A DNA stretch of 64,000 nt from Streptomyces sp. Root1304 (lineage in GTDB: Bacteria; Actinomycetota; Actinomycetes; Streptomycetales; Streptomycetaceae): contig NZ_LMEP01000002.1 of NCBI RefSeq assembly GCF_001426405.1, forward strand, positions 63,161-127,160, given 5' to 3'. A program made the position numbers and the translations under genes. Numbering within the stretch: the first letter of the stretch is position 1; each line of letters opens with the position of its first letter. Positions 15,209-21,547 of the stretch are shown in pieces. Below the pieces are notes generated by a model, which saw only the letters and a list, made by a program, of their open reading frames with translations, was not told the origin of the DNA and did no database searches.

Positions 15209-15223
15209 TTCTAGGAAACAGAA
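15209..15223. promoter_or_regulatory. LysR box (TTCTAGGAAACAGAA)
   Basis: A palindromic TTCT-N7-AGAA containing T-N11-A, nine bases upstream of the lysR start and 48 bases from the divergent enzyme gene. This fits LysR autoregulation and activation of the neighbour. Confidence 0.6.
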
Positions 15224-15270
15224 CAACTGGCTCTTGGACTTATGACCCCGGCCGCGACCACCCTGGACAC

Positions 15271-15909
15271 ATGGGACACACCACACGCACCCCGGAGTCG
15301 TTGACGGAGTCGATCGCGGCCGAACGCCGCGAACTGGCCGACCTGCTGGACGCCCTGCCCGCCGAGGCGTGGGACGCGCCCACCCTGTGCGGGGACTGGC
15401 GGGTGCGGGAGGTCGCGGCCCATATGTCGCTGGGGTTCCGGTACTCCCTGCCGAAGGTCGCCCTGGAGCTCCTCCGGGCGGGCGGGCGGCTGCACCGGAT
15501 GACGGACCGGTGCGCGCGCAGGGACGCGGCGTCGCTCCCGCCGCGCGCGCTCGCCGCCGCGCTCCGGGACAACGCCCTTCACCCGTGGACGCCGCCGGTC
15601 GGGGGCCGGGTGGCGGCCCTCGGGCACGACGTCGTCCACGGTCTCGACATCTCGGTCGCCCTGGACCTCGGCCGCCGGGTCCCGGAGGACCGGATCCGGG
15701 TCCTCCTCGACGCGGTCGACCGGCGCACGGTCCGCTTCTTCGGCGCGCACCTCGACGGCGTACGGCTCGAAGCGACCGACACCGACTGGTCCTTCGGCAC
15801 CGGGTCCCCGCTCACGGGCACCGGCCAGGACCTGCTGCTCCTCGCGTACGGCAGGAGGCTCCCGGCGGGCCGGACGAACGGCGAGCACGCGGGACGGTTC
15901 AGCGGGTGA
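15271..15909 (+). CDS. Maleylpyruvate isomerase family mycothiol-dependent enzyme (DinB/MDMPI fold)
   Basis: A 212 aa protein of the TIGR03083 type. The N-terminal four-helix DinB/MDMPI domain shows LTESIAAERRELADLLDALPAEAWDAPTLCGDWRVREVAAHM, with the typical W(R/T)V+EVAAHM helix. Later His residues in GHDVVHGLDISVALDL are candidates for the metal site. Such proteins use mycothiol as thiol cofactor in detoxification or ring-fission isomerisation; the substrate cannot be read from sequence. Probably regulated by the divergent LysR. Confidence 0.8.
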   Translation: MGHTTRTPESLTESIAAERRELADLLDALPAEAWDAPTLCGDWRVREVAAHMSLGFRYSLPKVALELLRAGGRLHRMTDRCARRDAASLPPRALAAALRDNALHPWTPPVGGRVAALGHDVVHGLDISVALDLGRRVPEDRIRVLLDAVDRRTVRFFGAHLDGVRLEATDTDWSFGTGSPLTGTGQDLLLLAYGRRLPAGRTNGEHAGRFSG

Positions 15910-15988
15910 GGGCCGGGCGGCGACCGGGTGCCGGGGCGCTCGGATCAGGGCACCCGAAGCCCGCGGAAAGTTTTCCGGAGCAGGTCGC

Positions 15989-16012
15989 AACCTCGGGGGG
16001 CGACGCACGTCT
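15989..16012 (+). promoter_or_regulatory. ECF sigma promoter candidate (AACC-N15-CGTCT)
   Basis: GCAACC at 15987-15992 and CGTCTGG starting at 16008 are separated by 15 bases and lie about 70 bases upstream of the secreted peptide gene. AACC/CGTC elements are typical of extracytoplasmic-function sigma factors, and an ECF gene lies just downstream, which suggests autoregulation. Confidence 0.5.
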
Positions 16013-16080
16013 GGTGGTGTGAAGGCGCCCTTCAGCTGATCCACCAGACCGTGTTTCCGTCCCACTCTTCGGGAGATCCC

Positions 16081-16449
16081 ATGTCCGTCCACTCCAAGCG
16101 GAACGTCCGCCGCCCCCGGATCCTGGGCGTCGTCGCCGGTGCCGCGCTGCTCCTCGGCGGCGGTTTCGCCGCGCAGGCCGTCGCCGACTCCGGCGCGAAG
16201 CCCGCCCCGGCCCCCGCACCCGTCCCGGCCACCGCGCCCGACGCCGCCCCGGCCGTGGCGAAGCCGGGTGCGGCGACGCCCGCGCCCGCGCCGGCCGTGG
16301 CGAAGCCCGGTACCGCCGTGCCCGCGCCGAAGCCCGCCCCCGCGAAGGGGACCGCGGCGCCCGTCTCCACCGCCACCCCCGCCCCGGTGCCCGCCCCGGC
16401 CGAGGCCGCGCCCCGGGTGATCTCGCCCGGCACCGGCGCCGGGAAGTAA
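16081..16449 (+). CDS. Secreted Ala/Pro-rich small protein, ECF-associated
   Basis: A 122 aa exported protein. A basic N-terminus (SKRNVRRPR) and hydrophobic core (ILGVVAGAALLLGGGFAAQAVA) form a signal peptide cut near VADSG. The mature 90 residues consist almost wholly of PAPAPAPV, AVAKPG and PAPAEAA-type repeats, so it is probably extended and cell-wall spanning. It has no catalytic motif. GGGAG precedes the ATG. It sits between an ECF-type promoter and the ECF sigma gene, so it is probably the main product of that regulon or a sensor component. Confidence 0.75.
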   Translation: MSVHSKRNVRRPRILGVVAGAALLLGGGFAAQAVADSGAKPAPAPAPVPATAPDAAPAVAKPGAATPAPAPAVAKPGTAVPAPKPAPAKGTAAPVSTATPAPVPAPAEAAPRVISPGTGAGK

Positions 16450-16537
16450 CGGCGAGCGGTAACGCCACCGGGGTGGCGGGACGGGCCCGGTCCCGTCCCG
16501 CCACCCCTCCCGCGACGGAACGACCGAGGACGTGCAG

Positions 16538-17227
16538 GTGTCGTACGCCATATCCAGCCCCCGCCCCCGCCCCGGCCCCGCGCCGTCGGCCTGGTGGTCG
16601 CGGCTGCTCGCCCGGGTGTCCCGGGCGGCCGACGAGGCGCCGGTACGGGGGCGGGAGCGCGGGCGCCGTCTCCGGGCGGTCGGACCGTCGTACGCGGACG
16701 AGGTGGCGCACGGCCCCGGGTCGCCGTCGCGCCACGAGCCGCCGCCGACCCTCACCGAGCTGTACCTGGCGCGGCGGCTCGACATGGTGCGGCTCGCGCT
16801 GTTCCTGGTGGACGACCTGCACACGGCGGAGGACGTGGTCCAGGACGCGTTCGCCGCGCTGTGCCGCACGCACGGCACGTCGCTCGGGGGGCTCGACGAC
16901 CCGGGGGCGTACCTGCACACCGCCGTGGTGAACGCCGCCCGTTCCGTACTGCGCCGGCGCCGCACCGCGCGCGCGTACATCCCGCCGCACCCGGGAGTGG
17001 GGGCGCCGGTCGACGAGGGGCTGCTGCTCGCGGAGGAGCACCGGCACGTGCTCGACGCCCTCGCGCAGCTGACCCGGCGGCAGCGCGAGGTGCTCGTGCT
17101 GCGTTACTGGTCGGAGCTGACCGAGGCACAGATCGCGCGGACGCTGGGACTCTCGTGCGGCACGGTCAAGTCGACCGCGAGCCGGGCGCTCGACGCGCTG
17201 GAGAAGAAGCTGGAGGCGGGCCGATGA
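16538..17227 (+). CDS. ECF RNA polymerase sigma factor (SigE-family type)
   Basis: A 229 aa alternative sigma factor with a basic, disordered N-terminal extension of about 70 residues. Sigma region 2 is LYLARRLDMVRLALFLVDDLHTAEDVVQDAFAALCR and region 4 is ALAQLTRRQREVLVLRYWSELTEAQIARTLGLSCGTVKSTASRALDALEKKL. The start is uncertain: GTG at 16538 has GAGG at 9 bases, whereas the alternative GTG at 16532 is too close. The stop overlaps the start of a one-helix membrane protein (ATGA at 17224), a common sigma/anti-sigma layout. Confidence 0.87.
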   Translation: MSYAISSPRPRPGPAPSAWWSRLLARVSRAADEAPVRGRERGRRLRAVGPSYADEVAHGPGSPSRHEPPPTLTELYLARRLDMVRLALFLVDDLHTAEDVVQDAFAALCRTHGTSLGGLDDPGAYLHTAVVNAARSVLRRRRTARAYIPPHPGVGAPVDEGLLLAEEHRHVLDALAQLTRRQREVLVLRYWSELTEAQIARTLGLSCGTVKSTASRALDALEKKLEAGR

Positions 17228-17589
17228 GACCGCAGACACCGTCCGCCGGGGACCACGGCTCCCCCGTCGAGGAGCGGCTGCGCGCCGCGCTGGCCGCGCG
17301 CGCGGCCCTCGTCACGTACCGCGAACTGCGCCGCGACGAGCCGCCGCAGGGGCGCGCCTGGGGAACGCGCCGGGTCCGGGGACTCGCCTTCGCGGGCCTC
17401 GGGGCGGCGGCGGCCGTGGCCGCGGCGTACCTGCTGGGGTCGTCCCCCGGCGGTGCGCTGAACCCGGCTCCGGAACCGCCCGCCCGCCCGCCGGGCGTGG
17501 TCATCCACCCGAAGCCCGAGACGACCCCCCTCCCGACCCCGGGCCCGGTCGGCCCGTCGGTGAAGACGGACGCCGCCCCGTCGCGTTAG
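17224..17589 (+). CDS. Single-pass membrane protein, candidate anti-sigma factor
   Basis: A 121 aa protein. The N-terminal 58 residues are cytoplasmic and helical (EERLRAALAARAALVTYRELRR), followed by one membrane helix (GLAFAGLGAAAAVAAAYLLG) and an outer Pro-rich tail. It is translationally coupled to the ECF sigma gene through ATGA. It lacks the HxxxCxxC zinc-binding anti-sigma motif, so the anti-sigma role rests on context only. Confidence 0.6.
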   Translation: MRPQTPSAGDHGSPVEERLRAALAARAALVTYRELRRDEPPQGRAWGTRRVRGLAFAGLGAAAAVAAAYLLGSSPGGALNPAPEPPARPPGVVIHPKPETTPLPTPGPVGPSVKTDAAPSR

Positions 17590-17666
17590 GGCCTGTCGTA
17601 CTGCGGGGGCGGCCACGGGGCCCGTTCCCGGGGCCGGTTGTCGTACCCCCTCCGTACGCTCGGGCC

Positions 17667-18071
17667 ATGAGCGTCTCCCTCTACTACTCCGCGGACCGGG
17701 CGTTGCCGCTGTCGGCCGCCGAGACGGCCGCCGTCGAGAGCATCGTCGCCGCGCACATCTCGTCGTTCCCGTACGAGGACACCGAAAGCCTCTCGCTGTA
17801 CGAGAACGACGGCAGCGAGCCCGGCCGGATCCTGGCCGGGTCGACGAAGCTGCCGCTGGATCCCGGGCGGTTGATGCCGGTGATGATCCACGTCCTGGAC
17901 TCCGTCAGCGACCTGCGCCGCGCGCTGCCGGGCGCGGAGTGGCACGTCCACATGGACGACCTCGACGTCCCCTGGGACGCGTCCGAGGGCTACGGCTTCC
18001 CGGGCATGCGCGACCCGGCCCTCGCGGCGGAACTGGACCGCGCGTCGGAGTGGGACCCGGATTCGGCGTGA
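17667..18071 (+). CDS. Hypothetical protein
   Basis: A 134 aa soluble acidic protein with no family that I can name. The N-terminal SLYYSADRALPLSAAETAAVESIV and central SGSEPGRILAGSTKLPLD/HVLDSVSDLRRALPGAEWHVHMDDLDVPWD suggest a small alpha/beta domain. There is no signal or membrane segment. It is convergent with the gene at 18091 across 19 bases. Confidence 0.65.
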   Translation: MSVSLYYSADRALPLSAAETAAVESIVAAHISSFPYEDTESLSLYENDGSEPGRILAGSTKLPLDPGRLMPVMIHVLDSVSDLRRALPGAEWHVHMDDLDVPWDASEGYGFPGMRDPALAAELDRASEWDPDSA

Positions 18072-18090
18072 CGTCACCGGCCGTTCGGGA

Positions 18091-18567
18091 TCAGGTGTCG
18101 TACTCGCCGTCCCAGGGAGCGGAGAAACCGAGCCCGTCGGGGTAGAGCTCGACCCACACGTCGGGCACCTCCTCACCCTCTTCGTTCTCGCGGCCCTCCA
18201 CGACCAGGCCGAACCGCACTCCCTCGTATTCCAAGGTGAACGGCGCGACGGCGATGTCCTGGTACTGCCGCTCCGGCAGCGCGTCCAGCCATGCGTCGAG
18301 GAGCCGGGTCGCGGCGTCGACGACGCTTCTCTCGCCGTCCGCCGTCGTGCCGGTGAACTCGATGCGCGAGTCCAGGTGCCGGCCCGCCCCGTCGAACCGG
18401 TGGAGCACCGCGCACCAACGCCTGTGCTTCTCCCAGTCGCCACCGGTCCAGCCCTCCGAGAAGGCCCCGGTGACCGAGGCGAAGAACTGGCCGCCGCTCC
18501 ACCGCCCGATGGTGCTCGTGCGGTAGTCGGGCTCGTGCTTGATCGGAATGACCTCGGGGACGCTCAT
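18091..18567 (-). CDS. Hypothetical protein (HycA-annotated Streptomyces family)
   Basis: A 158 aa soluble acidic protein: IPIKHEPDYRTSTIGRWSGGQFFASVT, then VLHRFDGAGRHLDSRIEFTGT and VWVELYPDGLGFSAPWDGEYDT. Similar proteins are often labelled formate hydrogenlyase regulatory protein HycA in Streptomyces annotations; I recall this but cannot check it, and no hydrogenase is nearby. The pattern (small, acidic, Trp/Tyr-rich, beside another orphan acidic gene) would also suit an immunity-like protein. Confidence 0.6.
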   Translation of the reverse strand: MSVPEVIPIKHEPDYRTSTIGRWSGGQFFASVTGAFSEGWTGGDWEKHRRWCAVLHRFDGAGRHLDSRIEFTGTTADGERSVVDAATRLLDAWLDALPERQYQDIAVAPFTLEYEGVRFGLVVEGRENEEGEEVPDVWVELYPDGLGFSAPWDGEYDT

Positions 18568-18630
18568 GGCCGAACCGTAGGCGTCACCTCTGACAACGGC
18601 CCTCCGTCGGCCGGAGGGGCCCCGGGAACG

Positions 18631-18668
18631 GAGGAAGGGCCGGAACCCTGGGGTTCCGGCCCTTCCTC
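18631..18668 (-). terminator. Perfect 18-bp hairpin terminator
   Basis: The arms 18631-18648 and 18651-18668 are perfectly complementary with a 2-base loop, 20 bases past the stop of the lppU-like gene (18688). No T-tract follows, as is common in Streptomyces. Confidence 0.8.
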
Positions 18669-18687
18669 TACTGGTTCTCGCGCGCGA

Positions 18688-19068
18688 TTACTTCGCGGCG
18701 ACCTCTTCCAGGCAGAGGACGAACTTGTCCGAGTCCAGCTGCTGCGCCAGCGCGGAGAGCTGGTCGCCGCACTGGTTCACGTCGAAGGTGTTGTCGATGA
18801 CCTTGACGACCTTGAACAGGTCCGCCTTGCCGGAGGAGCAGTCCGTCGTGTCGACCTTCGGGTCGTTGTCGGGACCGGTCACGGTCACGCACTCGCCGGC
18901 CTTGGCGTGGACCGGGGCGTCGCCGGTCAGGTAGGGCAGGCCCAGCTTCACGGCCACGGCCAGGACGATCGCGATGACGACTCCGCCGACCTTCTTCAGG
19001 AGGGCGCTGCCCTTCTTCGCGGGAGCGGCGGGCTGCTCGGGGGTGAAGGGCGCGGAAGGCGTCGTCAT
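18688..19068 (-). CDS. LppU/SCO3897-like membrane-anchored protein
   Basis: A 126 aa protein with a short Pro-rich cytoplasmic start (TTPSAPFTPEQPAAPAKKG), one membrane helix (KKVGGVVIAIVLAVAVKLGLPYL), and an outer domain with four cysteines (GECVTV, TTDCSSG, VNQCGDQ, FVLCLEE) that probably pair. The pattern matches small LppU-type proteins of actinomycetes, whose function is unknown. The ATG at 19068 is preferred to earlier in-frame codons because it gives the usual N-terminus. A perfect terminator follows. Confidence 0.75.
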   Translation of the reverse strand: MTTPSAPFTPEQPAAPAKKGSALLKKVGGVVIAIVLAVAVKLGLPYLTGDAPVHAKAGECVTVTGPDNDPKVDTTDCSSGKADLFKVVKVIDNTFDVNQCGDQLSALAQQLDSDKFVLCLEEVAAK

Positions 19069-19189
19069 GAGGGATTCCTTGGGGACGCGGACATGATCAG
19101 ACGCGAACGTTACATGTGCCAAAACAGGCAAAAAGGATCAGGAAGATCCACTTCTCGATCAGATGCCGAGTCGTGACCCTGGCATCACG

Positions 19190-20836
19190 TCAGGAACGCG
19201 GCCCCAGCTGCCTCTGGTGCTCCAGAACCCGCCTCAACTCCACCGGAAGCGGGTGATACGGGCCATACGCGCGCTCCGCGTCGAACAGGAGCCGCTGGAG
19301 CTGGTCCTGCCCCTCCCCGTGCTCGCCCGTCGCCACGAGCAGCAGCCCCACCCGCTGCCGGATGTCGAAGGCGCGGGCCGGATCCCCGTCCCGCTCGAAG
19401 TACGGCAGCACCGCGCGGAACTCCGCCAGCGCCTCCGCCGTCTCCCCCAGCTGCTCCAGACACAACGCCGCGTCATAACGGAATTGAAGAACCTGCGGAT
19501 CCGCCGGGCCCGCCTCCGCCTCACGGTCCGCCGCCAGCCGCCGCAGTTCCGGCAGCGCGCGCCCGTACCGGCCGTCGTCCATCAGCGTCGACGCGTACTG
19601 CTTGCGCAGGATGCGGACGACCGGCGACCGTTCCCCGTGCTCCGCCTCGGCCGTGGGCAGGATGCCGCCGAGGATGTCCACGGCCTGGGTCAGCGAGCCC
19701 TCCCCCAGCAGCCGCTTCACCTCGTCGACGGCGGCCGCCACATCGGTGGCACCCGGGGGGTGCGGGGCTGCGGCCGTCGGCGTCTGCGTCTGCGCCGGCG
19801 CCGGTACCTGCGTCCACGCCGGAGGTGCCTGAGCCGGCACCGGGCCCGCCTGCGACCCGTACGCCCTCGGGTCCGCCGGTGCGACGGCCCGCGAGTTCGG
19901 GGGCGCCTGCGGCGCACGCGCCGTCGGCCGGTCCGGCCACGGCGCGTGCGGGCGGAGGAACGGCCGGGTCGGGTCCATCGGCCCCACCGGGGCCCCGCGC
20001 GCGGGCAGCAGCGGCGCCAGGTGCTCGTACACCTCGTGCGCGCCGGACGGCCGTTCCCTCGGGTCCTTGGCCAACAGACGCAGGACCAGCGCTTCGAGGA
20101 CCTCCGGGACCTCGGGCCGCAGCCGGCGGAGCGGCAGGGGCGGCTCGTACAGATGGCGGTGGAGCACGCCCAGCGCGGTGGACCCGGCGAACGGCACGTT
20201 CCCGCTGAGGAGTTCGTGCAGGAGGACGCCGAGCGCGTACAGGTCGGTGGACGGGCCCACGGCGCCGCCCATGGCCTGCTCGGGCGCCATGTAGGCCGGG
20301 CTGCCGATGGGGGAACCGGTGTGGGTGAGGCGGGTGGTGTCGGAGTCGAGGACGGAGGCGACACCGAGGTCGAGGACGACGACCGCGCCGTCGTGCCGGA
20401 CCACCACGTTCCGCGGCTTGAGGTCCCGGTGCACGATCGGCACCGCGTGCACGGCGGCCAGCACCCCGCACAGCTGGGCGGCGACGCAGACCGCCCACTC
20501 CCACGGGTACGGATCGTGCTCGGCGAGGTGGTCGGCGAGGTCCGCGCCCTCCACGTACTGCATGACGAGGTACAGGTCCTCGCCCTCGCTGCCCGCGTCG
20601 TGCACGGTGACCAGTCCGGGATGACCGACCTGCGCGGTCACCCGGCACTCCCGCACGAAGCGGCGCCGCAGCTCGTCGGCGGCGGTCTCCGGGCCGGACA
20701 GGGTGGCCGGGCGGAGCAGCTTCACCGCGACCCGGCGGTCGAGCCGTCCGTCGTAGGCCGTCCAGACCTGGCCCATGCCGCCCTGCCCGATGAGGTTGGC
20801 CAGCTCGTAACGGCCGCCGATGACCCGGCCGTTCAC
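19190..20836 (-). CDS. Serine/threonine protein kinase with C-terminal TPR-like repeats
   Basis: A 548 aa Hanks-type kinase. The GTG at 20836 is preceded by AAGGAGG. Seen: glycine loop GQGGMGQV (17-24), Lys39, HRDLKPRN with catalytic Asp138, DLG in place of DFG (156-158), and APE (184-186), ending near residue 275. A Pro/Ala-rich linker of about 90 residues follows, with no membrane helix. The last 180 residues are helical repeats of TPR type (YASTLMDDGRYGRALPELRRL, YDAALCLEQLGETAEALAEF, GLLLVATGEHGEGQDQL). It is therefore a soluble kinase with a protein-interaction tail. Its start overlaps the stop of the upstream membrane-protein gene (GTGA), so the two are co-translated. Confidence 0.9.
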   Translation of the reverse strand: MNGRVIGGRYELANLIGQGGMGQVWTAYDGRLDRRVAVKLLRPATLSGPETAADELRRRFVRECRVTAQVGHPGLVTVHDAGSEGEDLYLVMQYVEGADLADHLAEHDPYPWEWAVCVAAQLCGVLAAVHAVPIVHRDLKPRNVVVRHDGAVVVLDLGVASVLDSDTTRLTHTGSPIGSPAYMAPEQAMGGAVGPSTDLYALGVLLHELLSGNVPFAGSTALGVLHRHLYEPPLPLRRLRPEVPEVLEALVLRLLAKDPRERPSGAHEVYEHLAPLLPARGAPVGPMDPTRPFLRPHAPWPDRPTARAPQAPPNSRAVAPADPRAYGSQAGPVPAQAPPAWTQVPAPAQTQTPTAAAPHPPGATDVAAAVDEVKRLLGEGSLTQAVDILGGILPTAEAEHGERSPVVRILRKQYASTLMDDGRYGRALPELRRLAADREAEAGPADPQVLQFRYDAALCLEQLGETAEALAEFRAVLPYFERDGDPARAFDIRQRVGLLLVATGEHGEGQDQLQRLLFDAERAYGPYHPLPVELRRVLEHQRQLGPRS

Positions 20837-21486
20837 TTCTCCCCCTCCTTGCGGAGGAGATCGCTCAGCTCGTCGAGTTCGGCCCGGACCTGGTCGATGC
20901 GGGGCGGATGCGGGGGCAGGGGCGCCTGGTTCGCGGGGACCGTGCCCTGCGTCCCGGGCAGCGGGCCGTGGTTCGCGGGGAGCGGCGGGGCGCAGGTGTA
21001 CGGGTTGGGGGCGCCGTCGAGGTCCGGTCGCGGGGCGACGGCGGGCGGGGTGCCCGGCGTGCCCGGCGCGTAGACGTGCCCCATCGGGAGGTACGGCGGC
21101 GGGGGCGGGGCCATGACCACGATCGGCGCCGGCTGGTGGTGGCGGATGTCGACCACCAGGAAGTAGCCGGTCACCAGGGCCATCTGGACGAGCAGGACCA
21201 CCATGCCGGCGTTGTTCATCCAGGTGCCCGCGAACCGCTCCTCCAGCGGCACCACGCAGCCGATGTTCAGGACCAGTTGGGCCCAGAAGAGCGCCCAGTC
21301 GCGCCCCGAGCGGCGCATGATCGCGATCCGGAGCATGGCGACCCACGCGAGGAAGCCCAGGGACAGCAGGACCAGGACCGTGATCAGCACACGGACCGTG
21401 ATCGTGGCCGCCGAAGGGCCGCCCGCACGCGCGGGCGTGGGTGCCCCGGTGGGCGTGGGTGCGGGTGTGGGCACCTGACCGTACAT
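20833..21486 (-). CDS. Membrane protein coupled to the Ser/Thr kinase
   Basis: A 217 aa protein: a short Pro/Thr/Gly N-terminus, three or more membrane segments (ATITVRVLITVLVLLSLGFLAWVAML, WALFWAQLVLNIGCVVPL, AGMVVLLVQMALVTGYFLVVDI), a Pro-rich cytoplasmic tail and a terminal helix (RIDQVRAELDELSDLLRKEGEK). No enzymatic motif. GGGGAG precedes the ATG at 21486. Its stop overlaps the kinase start. It could tether the otherwise soluble kinase or be its substrate; this is inference from coupling. Confidence 0.75.
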   Translation of the reverse strand: MYGQVPTPAPTPTGAPTPARAGGPSAATITVRVLITVLVLLSLGFLAWVAMLRIAIMRRSGRDWALFWAQLVLNIGCVVPLEERFAGTWMNNAGMVVLLVQMALVTGYFLVVDIRHHQPAPIVVMAPPPPPYLPMGHVYAPGTPGTPPAVAPRPDLDGAPNPYTCAPPLPANHGPLPGTQGTVPANQAPLPPHPPRIDQVRAELDELSDLLRKEGEK

Positions 21487-21547
21487 GCGAACGCTCCCCC
21501 AGAACGGATGATCACCCGATGATCCGGCTATGAGGGTATGCCGGTCT

